From positions 1 to 64,000 of the forward strand of contig JAEZDN010000144.1 in assembly GCA_023433275.1 (NCBI GenBank): a stretch of 64,000 bases of DNA. Direction: 5' to 3'. Positions 41,655 through 49,817 of this stretch are shown piece after piece. The notes below the pieces were generated by a model. It saw only the letters and a program-made list of their open reading frames with translations, ran no database searches and was not told the DNA's origin. Each line of letters opens with the position of its first letter. Positions within the stretch are counted from its first letter, which is position 1. This stretch comes from Verrucomicrobiota bacterium. Lineage in GTDB: Bacteria > Verrucomicrobiota > Verrucomicrobiia > Opitutales > Opitutaceae. A program made the translations under genes and the position numbers.

Positions 41655-42911
41655 ATGCGGGTCGCCCACATCTTGCGCAAATACGTGCCCGCCGAATGGG
41701 GCGGCACTGAAACCGCCCTCCTCGGGCTCGCCACCGGCCTTCGCCGCCACCAAGCCGAATCGGTGGTCTTCCATCCGTCGGCGGACGAGCCGCTGGGCCA
41801 CGACCCGCTTGCCCAGGCCGGCTGCGCCATGCGCCAGTACCGCGCGGTGCTCCCGGTTCTCGGACTCAGCCCGGCCGCACGCCAGCAATTGCTGGCCATC
41901 GGCGGTAACGTCCTCTCCTTCGACCTGCCGCGGCGTCTCGCCCGGGAACCGGACCTTTCGGTCGTCCATTCGCACACGCTCGGGCGCATCGGCGGCATCG
42001 CTGGCACCATCGCCCGCCGCCGCGGCGTGCCCTTCGTCGTCACGATCCACGGCGGCGCCCTGGACCTGCGCCCGGATGTCGTTCAAACCCTCAGCGCACC
42101 CGCCGCCGGCGGTCTCGAGTGGGGCCGCGTGTTCGGCTGGTGGTGGCGCGCGCGCCACGTGCTCGCCGAGGCCGACGCCATCTTCACCGGCAACCGGCGC
42201 GAGGCCGAACTGCTGCGCGAGCAATACCCGGGCAAACCGATTCTCACGCAACCGTACAGCGTCGACACCGTGCTCTACCGCACCGATCAACGCGAGGCCG
42301 CCCGCCGGGCGTTCCCCTCGATCGCCGGGCGCGACCTCCTGCTGACCGTCGCCCGCATCTATCCCGTGAAAAACCAGCTCTGGCTCGTGCGCCAGCTGCC
42401 GCGGATCCTCGCGCGCCACCCGCGCGCGATGCTCGTCTTCGCCGGATCGAGCACGCACGCCGAGTACCACGCCGAGGTGGAGGCCGAGATCAGCCGGCTG
42501 AATCTCGGGGATCACATCCTGCGCACGGGAGGCTTGCCTCCGGGCGACCCGCGCCTCGTCGGGCTCATGCAGGAAGCGCGCCTCGCGGTGCTGCCGTCCC
42601 TCGCGGAAACCTTCGGCCTGATCATCATCGAATCGTGGGCGGCGGGCCTGCCGGCCTTCGTGACCCCGACATCAGGCGCCCGCGAGTTGATCCGCGACGG
42701 CGAGGACGGGCGGTTCTTCGACCTCGACAACCCCGACGGCTTTCACGCGAAACTCGACGAATTGTTGGGCGATCGTGACGCCGCGGCGCGGCTGTCCGCG
42801 GCGGGACTGCGCCGGGCCGCCGGCCACGATGTCACCACCCTCGCCGGCCAGGTTAAGGAACTGTACGACCGGCTCATCGGGGGGAAAAATGCGCTACGTC
42901 ATTCTGCGTGA
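41655..42911 (+). CDS. Family 4 glycosyltransferase
   Basis: The 418-residue GT-B enzyme begins Met-Arg-Val-Ala-His-Ile-Leu-Arg-Lys-Tyr-Val-Pro-Ala-Glu-Trp-Gly-Gly-Thr-Glu, contains Val-Val-His-Ser-His-Thr-Leu-Gly-Arg in the acceptor half, and in the donor half Tyr-Pro-Val-Lys-Asn-Gln and Glu-Thr-Phe-Gly-Leu-Ile-Ile-Ile-Glu-Ser-Trp-Ala-Ala-Gly, the Glu-x7-Glu motif of GT4. It starts three bases after the ligase gene and overlaps the next gene by 23 bases, so the three are one transcript. Confidence 0.92.
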   Translation: MRVAHILRKYVPAEWGGTETALLGLATGLRRHQAESVVFHPSADEPLGHDPLAQAGCAMRQYRAVLPVLGLSPAARQQLLAIGGNVLSFDLPRRLAREPDLSVVHSHTLGRIGGIAGTIARRRGVPFVVTIHGGALDLRPDVVQTLSAPAAGGLEWGRVFGWWWRARHVLAEADAIFTGNRREAELLREQYPGKPILTQPYSVDTVLYRTDQREAARRAFPSIAGRDLLLTVARIYPVKNQLWLVRQLPRILARHPRAMLVFAGSSTHAEYHAEVEAEISRLNLGDHILRTGGLPPGDPRLVGLMQEARLAVLPSLAETFGLIIIESWAAGLPAFVTPTSGARELIRDGEDGRFFDLDNPDGFHAKLDELLGDRDAAARLSAAGLRRAAGHDVTTLAGQVKELYDRLIGGKNALRHSA

Positions 42912-43815
42912 CGACGACACCTGCGCCCTGACGCCGGTCGAGTGCCTGGAAGCCCTTTACCGGCCTTTCCTGGAGCGCGGCCTGCCCGTAAACCTCGCGG
43001 TCATACCCAACGTCGCCACCGACGCCCATCGCGCCAACGGCACCCGCGAGGGCTTTCTGCAGTTCAACCACGGCACCTCCACGCCATTCCTGCCGATCGG
43101 GCAGAATCGCGCGCTGGTCGACTACCTCCTCGGCGAGCCGCTGTACCACATCCTTCATCATGGCTACGATCACTCGCTCTATGAGTTCGATTGTGACGCC
43201 GTGCACGCCGCGCAGCGATTGAGTGCCGGCGCCCAACGTCTCTCCGCCGCGGGATTTCCCACGCCGCACGCTTTCGTCGCCCCCTATGACCGCTTCTCAG
43301 CCGGTGCGCTTCGCGCCGCCGCAGCCCGCTATCCCGTCATCTCCGGCGGCTGGTTCGAGTGGCGGAAGCTGCCGGTCACGTGGTGGCCCGCCTACCTGGC
43401 CGGCCGGCTCCGCGGCCAGGCGCATTGGCGCGTCGAGGACACCTTGTTGCTCTCCCACCCGGGCTGCCTGCTCTCCCGCTCCAAGCCCTTGGAAGGCATG
43501 CTGGACAACGTGCGCCGCGCAATCCACTCGCAGCCCCTGACGGTCCTCGTCACCCATTGGTGGGAATATTTTCGGGAAACCCGGCCCGACGAGGCATTCA
43601 TTCGCACGCTTCATCGGCTCGCCGAAGAACTCGCGGCCGACCCCGGGATCCGCGTCATTTCATTCGCCGACCTGGCGACCGGCCGGGTCAGCTTGCCGGA
43701 GAATGCGCCGCCGAAACCGCGGCATGCACGAATCCGGCGCGCGAACGCTCCATCACGCGCGGGTCGGCCAGCTTGCTCGTCTTCCGGAAATCGATCCGTG
43801 CCGAGTGCGTCCTGA
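42889..43815 (+). CDS. Polysaccharide-deacetylase-like (DUF2334-type) protein
   Basis: The 308-residue protein starts Arg-Asp-Asp-Asp-Thr-Cys-Ala-Leu-Thr-Pro (residues 7-16), the acidic metal-binding start seen in DUF2334 deacetylases, and has His-His-Gly-Tyr-Asp-His-Ser, which can supply two His ligands. A C-terminal Thr-His-Trp-Trp-Glu-Tyr-Phe motif is also typical. It likely trims acetyl groups from a glycan. The last 42 residues, after the natural domain end, are Arg/Ser/Pro-rich and coded antisense to the end of the FkbM gene, so the true C terminus may be different from the annotated stop. Confidence 0.78.
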   Translation: MRYVILRDDDTCALTPVECLEALYRPFLERGLPVNLAVIPNVATDAHRANGTREGFLQFNHGTSTPFLPIGQNRALVDYLLGEPLYHILHHGYDHSLYEFDCDAVHAAQRLSAGAQRLSAAGFPTPHAFVAPYDRFSAGALRAAAARYPVISGGWFEWRKLPVTWWPAYLAGRLRGQAHWRVEDTLLLSHPGCLLSRSKPLEGMLDNVRRAIHSQPLTVLVTHWWEYFRETRPDEAFIRTLHRLAEELAADPGIRVISFADLATGRVSLPENAPPKPRHARIRRANAPSRAGRPACSSSGNRSVPSAS

Positions 43816-44716
43816 GATGGTCGGACAACTCCGCGAGCTCGGCCTCGGGCCGCGTGGACAACAGGCAATTGAGAAACACCAGCGGCCCGCGCACGAAGGT
43901 CGCCGGCGCCGCACAGGGGCGAAGCCCCTCGTCCGTGATCTGGTGAAAATGGTACCCGCACCGCCGCAGCAGCGCGATGGTTCGCTCTGGATAGGGCACG
44001 GCCGCCTCCGCGACGATGTCCGGCTTCAGCCGCCGCAGCGTCTCCTCCGCGCCCTCGAAAAATGCCGGCTCATGGCCCTCGACATCCACCTTGATCAGCA
44101 CGCGTCCCGGATTCCGGCCGCGTTGCGCCAGATAACCATCCAGGCTCATCACGGGCACGCTCACCACACCCTCCTGGTTGGAATCAAAGCTCCGCTCAAG
44201 GGATGAACTCATGTCGGAGTGGTTGAGGTAAAACGGAAGAATCCCGTCGCGGTCCGACAAGGCGATTTGCTCCGCCGTGATGGCATCGAAACCGTTCGCC
44301 CGCACATTCGCCGCGAACAGCGCATGCAGCCGCGGGTGCGGCTCGAACGCCACGACCGGCAAATCCGGTCGCGCGGCGGCCACGCGCAACGAATAATATC
44401 CGATGTTCGCCCCCGCATCGACAAACAGGTCCGCCGAGGCCGCGAGCCGGTCGATGAGCGACGTGGTCAGGGGTTCATAGTAATCCAGCCCCCGCCAGTA
44501 GAGCGTGAAGCTCAGGTAGTTCTCCCCGAAGCTCGCCAGCTTCACCCGCTGGCCGGTCAGCTGCGAGCGCGCCTCGGCCACGCGGCCGGAAAACCATTCC
44601 CTTTTGGTCCGTCGTCCCCATCGGCTGAGAAATGGACGGGCGACGGGGAACCATTCGCTCGTTTCGAACAGGATTTGGCCGAGTTGCCGTTTGATCGAGG
44701 GAGGCATGGGGAACAT
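43688..44716 (-). CDS. FkbM-family methyltransferase
   Basis: The 342-residue protein has the SAM-binding start Phe-Val-Asp-Ala-Gly-Ala-Asn-Ile-Gly-Tyr-Tyr-Ser and Val-Ala-Phe-Glu-Pro-His-Pro, then Ile-Lys-Val-Asp-Val-Glu-Gly-His-Glu, all typical of FkbM enzymes that O-methylate sugars. The ATG at 44716 is chosen; ATGs at 44707 and 44755 are alternatives. It is the last gene of the eight-gene minus-strand polysaccharide operon. Its 3' end overlaps the convergent deacetylase gene by 128 bases. Confidence 0.9.
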   Translation of the reverse strand: MFPMPPSIKRQLGQILFETSEWFPVARPFLSRWGRRTKREWFSGRVAEARSQLTGQRVKLASFGENYLSFTLYWRGLDYYEPLTTSLIDRLAASADLFVDAGANIGYYSLRVAAARPDLPVVAFEPHPRLHALFAANVRANGFDAITAEQIALSDRDGILPFYLNHSDMSSSLERSFDSNQEGVVSVPVMSLDGYLAQRGRNPGRVLIKVDVEGHEPAFFEGAEETLRRLKPDIVAEAAVPYPERTIALLRRCGYHFHQITDEGLRPCAAPATFVRGPLVFLNCLLSTRPEAELAELSDHLRTHSARIDFRKTSKLADPRVMERSRAGFVHAAVSAAHSPAS

Positions 44717-44738
44717 CCCGGGTTGGAGGAGCCTCGGT

Positions 44739-45935
44739 TCACGCCGGGATGGCAACCGGCTCGCGCGTCTCCGTGCGATTGGCCGCGTGCGCCGCAGCCG
44801 CGTCGCGTTGCATCAGCCCGTAGATGTGCGGGATGGCCGTCACGTCGGCGGGAACATCGGCGACGTTCGTCATCAGCGCAGCGTAGCTTTGCGGGTCGTC
44901 GGGATGGTAGCCGTGCATCGCGTGCAACGGCCGCTCGCCCATGTCGCTGGGCACGATCAACACACCCTCCTCCACCAGGAAGATGAGCTCGCCGAAATAG
45001 CGGTCCGGGAAAAACGTGCCGAGTTCGCGCAGCTCCTGGTCGGCCAGGATGCGCCCCTCCGTCACACCCCGCAGGCTGGCGGTCACCATCTCGCGGGCGC
45101 GGTCGTTGAAGAACCAGAATCGCGCCATCGTGGAATCGTACACCACGGCGTAGTCGCGCGGCATGCTGACGGGCAGCGCGGCGAGCCGCCGGCGCAGGTC
45201 GAGCAGCCTCGTGCAGTTGGCCATCCCATGATCGCTGAACACATACAGGCGCACCTCGTCGTAGTGGGCGTGCGCGGTGGCCAGGAGCTCCTCGAGCTGG
45301 CGCTCGTACCGCTCCAGTTTCGCGGGCACCTCGGGCGAGTCGTTGCCCACCCGGTGCATCAGCCCGTCGAGGTCCGGCCAGTAGAGGAACCCGAAATCGA
45401 TGCGCTCCGCGGCAATGTCTTCCTGCATGGCCCGGAGATTCCCTTCCTCGCCGCGGGCGGGCTCGCTGACGTGGTAGGGGATGCCTTCCTTCTGCAGGTA
45501 ATCGAAAATGTTCGGTCCCCGGTTCATCCCGCCAGGTTGCAGGGGGCTTTTCTTCTCCGTGAAGTCGAATCGGCCGATGTTCGAGAACGACAGGTTGTAG
45601 AGATCGAAGTAGCCCTTGAACTTCATCGGGCCGCGCAGGAGCTTGGAAAGCCACCGGCGGAAAATGCGCCGGGAGGTGATCCACCGCGGCAGCCAGCCCA
45701 GCGGCTTCAGGAACTTGAAGGGCGACCGCTCCGGGTCGTGCACGAAATAACACCAGTTGCGGTGCTCCTGCGGCCAGGTCCCGGCCAGGATCGAGGGAAT
45801 GCATGCGGAGCTGTAGCCAAACACCGAGCGCAACGGACGGCGCAGCGGCGCGAGGTTGCGGGCAAAGGGGCGGTCCCGGATGATCTCCCAGCCACACGCA
45901 TCAATGAAGACAAACAGGGGAAGCACGGATTTCAT
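44739..45935 (-). CDS. Alkaline-phosphatase-superfamily hydrolase in a polysaccharide operon
   Basis: The 398-residue protein has the metal-binding pattern of nucleotide pyrophosphatase/phosphodiesterases: Phe-Ile-Asp-Ala-Cys-Gly-Trp (Asp12), a Ser-Ser-Ala-Cys-Ile-Pro-Ser nucleophile loop (Ser42/Ser43), Trp-Pro-Asp-Leu-Asp-Gly-Leu-Met-His, Ser-Asp-His-Gly-Met and Met-His-Gly-Tyr-His-Pro. There is no signal peptide, which is unusual for a family whose members mostly act outside the cytoplasm. It starts on the last bases of the STAS gene (four-base overlap), so a cytoplasmic role on an activated glycan or lipid phosphate is possible. Substrate unknown. Confidence 0.82.
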   Translation of the reverse strand: MKSVLPLFVFIDACGWEIIRDRPFARNLAPLRRPLRSVFGYSSACIPSILAGTWPQEHRNWCYFVHDPERSPFKFLKPLGWLPRWITSRRIFRRWLSKLLRGPMKFKGYFDLYNLSFSNIGRFDFTEKKSPLQPGGMNRGPNIFDYLQKEGIPYHVSEPARGEEGNLRAMQEDIAAERIDFGFLYWPDLDGLMHRVGNDSPEVPAKLERYERQLEELLATAHAHYDEVRLYVFSDHGMANCTRLLDLRRRLAALPVSMPRDYAVVYDSTMARFWFFNDRAREMVTASLRGVTEGRILADQELRELGTFFPDRYFGELIFLVEEGVLIVPSDMGERPLHAMHGYHPDDPQSYAALMTNVADVPADVTAIPHIYGLMQRDAAAAHAANRTETREPVAIPA

Positions 45936-46258
45936 GGCAGGGATAGGGCGGAACGAGGCGGGTTGATTTCGAAGAGGTGATGCAGCCGGACCAGCTCGAA
46001 GAGCTGGCGGGCTTCCGGCGGGGGATTCACGACGCGCCAGACGAGGCCGCCGGCGTCCGCGAATTCCTCCTGAATGGACCGCAGGAGCCCGGCAGTGTTG
46101 CCATCAATTCCGCGCAACTGCGTGAGATCCAGCGTCACCACGCTGGTTTCCGATCCCAATGCCGCGCGGATGCCTTCGACGATCTGGTCCACGGACTCCT
46201 CATCGAGTTCCCGCACGTCACTGACCCGCAGGATGCCGGATTCGGTGACGAATTTCAT
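45932..46258 (-). CDS. STAS-domain protein (anti-sigma-antagonist fold)
   Basis: The 108-residue protein is a single STAS domain: Val-Val-Thr-Leu-Asp-Leu-Thr-Gln-Leu-Arg-Gly-Ile-Asp-Gly-Asn-Thr-Ala-Gly-Leu-Leu near residues 40-60, and Trp-Arg-Val-Val-Asn-Pro-Pro-Pro-Glu-Ala-Arg-Gln-Leu-Phe-Glu-Leu. In SpoIIAA-type proteins the loop has Asp-Ser-Ser-Gly with a phosphorylated Ser; here it reads Asp-Gly-Asn-Thr, so the phosphorylation Ser is absent and only a Thr remains. Both ends overlap neighbouring genes by four bases. No anti-sigma kinase partner is nearby. Confidence 0.88.
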   Translation of the reverse strand: MKFVTESGILRVSDVRELDEESVDQIVEGIRAALGSETSVVTLDLTQLRGIDGNTAGLLRSIQEEFADAGGLVWRVVNPPPEARQLFELVRLHHLFEINPPRSALSLP

Positions 46259-47121
46259 ATCGGCGGATTAGCGGCGGGCGATTGATTGACCGAAACCATC
46301 GACGGGTTTGATCCGCTGACCGCCTGGACGAGGCGGCGGAACCAATCGGTCGGATCCGGCAGCGACGAGCGACGGAGCGAGCACAACAGGTATTCATCCG
46401 GCACATGCAGGCATGAGCCGTCCCGCCAGTTCACCAGCGTCTCCCCCAATGCGAGGGAATCCGTGATCTCGGTCTGCTCCCCGACCATCGTCTCGGTCCC
46501 GATGATGCTGCGCACCACCTCCGCCCCCTCCCCAACCACGGCGCGGTTCTCGACGATGGCATGCGGCCCGATGATCGCGCCCTCGCCGATGCGGACCTTC
46601 TCGCCAATCCAGCACGGCGGCCGAAAGACGGCACTGTCCGGGATCTGGCAGTTGAGCCCCACCAGCACGCCCGGAGCCAGTTCCTTGACCCCGATGCGAT
46701 CCGGCGTCACCGCGCGGTCACACCAGGCGATGGCGGCGTTGAACCACGCCTCATGGTTATCATCCAGCCGATGGCCCGGCATGCCGGGCAGATGATCAGC
46801 CAGGACAATGTCATGTGGTGCCGCGAGCCAGCCGTCGCCGCTCACATGGCGGGCGCGGGCTTCCGCGACGGTCAACTCGTGCATTTCGTCCACGACCTGA
46901 ACGTTCAGGCCCCAGCGGGCTCCGTTGCCCAGGGCCTCACGCACCATCCAGGGCCGGTCGTTGGCCAGCACGGTGACCTCCTTGGCCCCGAGTGAGGCGA
47001 GATGAACCAGCCAATAAACGGCCAGGCTCTCCCCCAGCAGGGGAACGGTGGCGAGGGGTGCATCTTTGGTCAGTTCCCTGACTCCTGCACGATAACCGGG
47101 AAATATGAGGATGGCTTTCAT
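46255..47121 (-). CDS. Nucleotidyltransferase-like protein with left-handed beta-helix repeats
   Basis: The 288-residue protein begins Met-Lys-Ala-Ile-Leu-Ile-Phe-Pro-Gly-Tyr-Arg-Ala-Gly-Val-Arg-Glu-Leu-Thr-Lys-Asp-Ala-Pro, a shortened sugar-nucleotidyltransferase-like start without the usual Gly-x-Gly-Thr-Arg loop, and Gly-Ala-Lys-Glu-Val-Thr-Val. Hexapeptide repeats follow from about residue 165 (Ile-Gly-Glu-Lys-Val-Arg, Ile-Gly-Pro-His-Ala-Ile, Val-Gly-Glu-Gly-Ala-Glu-Val). It resembles NDP-sugar pyrophosphorylases, but the catalytic loop looks degenerate, so a regulatory or acyltransferase role is also possible. Confidence 0.72.
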   Translation of the reverse strand: MKAILIFPGYRAGVRELTKDAPLATVPLLGESLAVYWLVHLASLGAKEVTVLANDRPWMVREALGNGARWGLNVQVVDEMHELTVAEARARHVSGDGWLAAPHDIVLADHLPGMPGHRLDDNHEAWFNAAIAWCDRAVTPDRIGVKELAPGVLVGLNCQIPDSAVFRPPCWIGEKVRIGEGAIIGPHAIVENRAVVGEGAEVVRSIIGTETMVGEQTEITDSLALGETLVNWRDGSCLHVPDEYLLCSLRRSSLPDPTDWFRRLVQAVSGSNPSMVSVNQSPAANPPI

Positions 47122-47136
47122 GGATGGATAAATGGG

Positions 47137-47868
47137 TTAGTAGGCGCCCGTGCCGGAAATCACGGCGGGCAGGGTTTTGCTGATGATGCGCAGGTCGTTC
47201 CAGAAGCCCCGCGTCTCGATGTAGCGGACATCCAGTTCCACCTGGCCGTGGAAATCGATCTGGGCGCGGCCGCTGATCTGCCACAGGCACGTGATCCCGG
47301 GCTGCACCGCGAGCCGGCGGCGATCCTTCAAGGTATAGAGCGCGACCTCGCGCGGCACCGGCGGGCGCGGGCCGACCACCGACATGTCGCCGATCAAAAC
47401 ATTATAGAACTGCGGGAGTTCATCGAGGGAGAGCTTTCTCAACCAGCGGCCCACGCGCGTGACGCGCGGGTCGTCCTTGATCTTGAAGGTCACGCCCGCC
47501 GCGTGCTGGTTCTTCGCCAGCAGCTCGCGCAACCGCTGCTCGGCGTCGACCCGCATCGACCGGAACTTGTACATCACGAACTCGCGGCCATGCCGGCCGA
47601 CCCGCACCTGCCGGAAAAACACCGGGCCGCGGTCCTCGAGCTTGATGATGAGCGCCAGCAGGGCGAGCAGCGGGCTGATGAGCAGCAGGACCGTGGCGCT
47701 GAACACCACGTCAAACGCCCGCTTGGTGGCCTCATCGGCCGGGATGCGCCAGCACCACAAGCGGCGGATTACTTCGTGACGGACGGCCATCAACCAGCGC
47801 GCGCGCTGGCGGCGCAATGCGCGGACATGACGATTCCAGACCAACGGATGGAAGCTGAGCGTATTCAT
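47137..47868 (-). CDS. Polyprenyl-phosphate sugar-1-phosphate transferase
   Basis: The 243-residue protein is a bacterial sugar transferase: one membrane helix (about residues 50-70, Val-Phe-Ser-Ala-Thr-Val-Leu-Leu-Leu-Ile-Ser-Pro), Gly-Pro-Val-Phe-Phe-Arg-Gln-Val-Arg-Val-Gly, Met-Tyr-Lys-Phe-Arg-Ser-Met, Leu-Asp-Glu-Leu-Pro-Gln-Phe and Gly-Pro-Arg-Pro-Pro. It would start lipid-linked glycan assembly by moving a sugar-1-phosphate to undecaprenyl phosphate. The ATG at 47868 is preferred; its first bases overlap the kinase gene stop by four. Confidence 0.95.
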   Translation of the reverse strand: MNTLSFHPLVWNRHVRALRRQRARWLMAVRHEVIRRLWCWRIPADEATKRAFDVVFSATVLLLISPLLALLALIIKLEDRGPVFFRQVRVGRHGREFVMYKFRSMRVDAEQRLRELLAKNQHAAGVTFKIKDDPRVTRVGRWLRKLSLDELPQFYNVLIGDMSVVGPRPPVPREVALYTLKDRRRLAVQPGITCLWQISGRAQIDFHGQVELDVRYIETRGFWNDLRIISKTLPAVISGTGAY

Positions 47869-48569
47869 GAGGAAAGGGCGGTCGCCGGGGTGGCGAGGGT
47901 TTGCGTGCCAGGACGGAAAAGAGCCATGAAGCGGTCCTGCAGTGCGGAACCCAGCGGGACGATCCGGCTCAGGCGCTCTTCGAGCTGCATGATCTCGATC
48001 TCCCGGCACGGCTGGTGCAGCAGGAGATCCGCGTGGGCGGCTTGCGGGTTGACGAACTGACGGTGCATCGGCGCCACCGTCGCATGGAATTGCTGCAGGA
48101 TGTCCGTTGCACTCCGGCCGCGCTCCACCATGTCGCGGGCGACCCGCCGGCGCAGGCGCTCCTCCTCCGGGCAATGCAGGAAGACGCTCAGGTCGAACAG
48201 GCGGCGGATTTCCGGCCGGTGCAGCAGCCACAGGCCGTCCAGGATCATCACGGGGCGCGGCGCGATATAAACGCCTTGGCTTGCGCGGCAATGCGTGGCG
48301 AAATCATAAACCGGCAGGCGGCAGGCCCGCCCGGACCGCAACGTCCGGAGCACCTCGGCGAAGTGCTCCCAATCCAGCGCGTCCGGATGGTCGAAGTTGA
48401 TCGCCGCGCGCTCCGCCGGCGGCAGGTGCGATCGGTCCAGATAGAAATTGTCCTGCATCAGCCGGCCGGCCTTCTTGCCCAGCAGGACCTGCAGGCGATC
48501 CGCGAGCCAGGTCTTGCCCGACCCGCTGCCCCCGGTGATGGCCACCAGCCTCACGGAATCCTCACTCAT
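47865..48569 (-). CDS. Uridine-kinase-like P-loop kinase
   Basis: The 234-residue protein has Walker A Gly-Gly-Ser-Gly-Ser-Gly-Lys-Thr near residues 13-20 and the uridine-kinase landmarks Gln-Asp-Asn-Phe-Tyr, Asn-Phe-Asp-His-Pro-Asp-Ala-Leu-Asp, Val-Tyr-Asp-Phe...His-Cys-Arg and Ile-Leu-Asp-Gly-Leu-Trp. In a polysaccharide operon it may phosphorylate a precursor other than uridine, since uridine salvage has no obvious link here. It overlaps genes on both sides: 8 bases with the upstream GT4, 4 bases with the sugar transferase. Confidence 0.85.
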   Translation of the reverse strand: MSEDSVRLVAITGGSGSGKTWLADRLQVLLGKKAGRLMQDNFYLDRSHLPPAERAAINFDHPDALDWEHFAEVLRTLRSGRACRLPVYDFATHCRASQGVYIAPRPVMILDGLWLLHRPEIRRLFDLSVFLHCPEEERLRRRVARDMVERGRSATDILQQFHATVAPMHRQFVNPQAAHADLLLHQPCREIEIMQLEERLSRIVPLGSALQDRFMALFRPGTQTLATPATALSS

Positions 48570-49761
48570 GGTTCACCTCGCAGGCAGAGCCGATACTGAC
48601 CCGGGCGAGCAGTTCCTCGAGACCGGAGACGTAGCGCTTGAAATTGAACCGTTCGGCCGCGAGCGCCCGCCCGTTCGCGCCGAGGCGACGCGCATGTTCC
48701 GGGTCGTTGAGCAGCGCCTCGACCCGCCGCGCGAATCCCAGGCGATCCATCCAAGGCGCGAGCAAGCCATTGACGCCGTCCTCGAGCCACTCCCGCACGC
48801 CGCCCACGTCGAAGGCCACCACCGGCAAGCCGTGGCGCAACGCCTCCAGGCCGGAGAGACCGAACGGTTCCGGCCAGACGGAACTGAACACCGCGACGTT
48901 CGCGGCTTGATAGTGCGCGGCCACCTCCGCTCCCGGCACGAAGCCGGTGAAAGTCACCTGGTGCCCGAGGCCCAGCCGCTGGGCGAGTTCCTCACAATGG
49001 GCGCGATGGTTGCCATCGCCGAGGATCACGCATTCAAACGGCGTGCGGACGAGCGACAGCGCTTCGAGCAGCACATCGACGCCCTTGCCGCGCACGATCT
49101 GCCCGGCAAACACGATGCGCTTGCGCGTCGGGTCGGCCGGCTTGGCCTCCTCCGGCGCCTCGCGCGCCGGCACGGGCGCGTGAATCTCGATTTGCTCCGG
49201 CTTGAAGCCGTTCCGGCGCAATTCCTCATGCATGTACTCGCTCGCCACGATGAGCCGCGCAAATCCGCGGTGCATTTCGAGTTCCTGCTTCTTCCGCAGG
49301 TAATCCCCGAGGGCCAGGGCCCAACCGCCCGCGGAATTGCGGCGCACGAGTCCGCCGCACGGGAAGAGACAAAGGGGCGAGAGAGCGCGCGTGCAGGGTT
49401 CGCGACTCCACGCGGAATACCGGCAGCCGCGCAGGCAGAACATATGGTGATCGTGCACCATGCGCACCACCGGCACCCCGCCGTGCACCAGCCCGGCCGT
49501 GACTTCCAAGCCCGGCGAGTTGTGCATGAAAACCGCCGTCGGCTTGAAATCCCGGAGGGCGACCCGTGCCGCCGCCGGGGCGTCCGCCGCAAAGCGCTGG
49601 GGGAACAGGTCGTGCCACTCGGCTTCGTTCCGACCCGTGGAACGGCCGTGCAACAAGGCCACTTCATGGCCCCTCTGCCGTAGCGCGGTGGCCACTTCAA
49701 AGAGGTTCGTTTCAGCGCCTCCCATGGCACCCAGGTATTCGTGGACGAAGAGTAGTTTCAT
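48562..49761 (-). CDS. Family 4 glycosyltransferase, first gene of the main polysaccharide operon
   Basis: The 399-residue GT-B protein begins Met-Lys-Leu-Leu-Phe-Val-His-Glu-Tyr-Leu-Gly-Ala-Met-Gly-Gly-Ala-Glu and has the donor half Ile-Val-Phe-Ala-Gly-Gln-Ile-Val-Arg-Gly-Lys-Gly and Pro-Glu-Pro-Phe-Gly-Leu-Ser-Gly-Leu-Glu-Ala (family Glu-x7-Glu). Four Cys around residues 110-135 (Cys-Leu-Arg-Gly-Cys and Cys-Thr, Cys-Leu) suggest a metal or disulfide loop. The ATG at 49761 abuts the inverted repeat in its leader. It begins an operon of eight closely spaced genes to 43688. Confidence 0.92.
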   Translation of the reverse strand: MKLLFVHEYLGAMGGAETNLFEVATALRQRGHEVALLHGRSTGRNEAEWHDLFPQRFAADAPAAARVALRDFKPTAVFMHNSPGLEVTAGLVHGGVPVVRMVHDHHMFCLRGCRYSAWSREPCTRALSPLCLFPCGGLVRRNSAGGWALALGDYLRKKQELEMHRGFARLIVASEYMHEELRRNGFKPEQIEIHAPVPAREAPEEAKPADPTRKRIVFAGQIVRGKGVDVLLEALSLVRTPFECVILGDGNHRAHCEELAQRLGLGHQVTFTGFVPGAEVAAHYQAANVAVFSSVWPEPFGLSGLEALRHGLPVVAFDVGGVREWLEDGVNGLLAPWMDRLGFARRVEALLNDPEHARRLGANGRALAAERFNFKRYVSGLEELLARVSIGSACEVNHE

Positions 49762-49790
49762 TGGACGTAGTGGGCTTTCCTTACGTCCAA
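49761..49790 (-). promoter_or_regulatory. Hairpin in the leader of the main polysaccharide operon
   Basis: TTGGACGTA (49761-49769) and TACGTCCAA (49782-49790) are perfect inverted 9-base arms separated by 12 bases. The left arm begins at the first base of the GT4 start codon, so the mRNA stem would include that start. On the minus strand the loop holds AGGAAAG, a ribosome-binding-like stretch, though about 16 bases from the ATG. This could regulate translation initiation. The structure is visible; the role is inference. Confidence 0.5.
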
Positions 49791-49817
49791 CACCTTAGTC
49801 TTCCCCGCCGTCTATCC

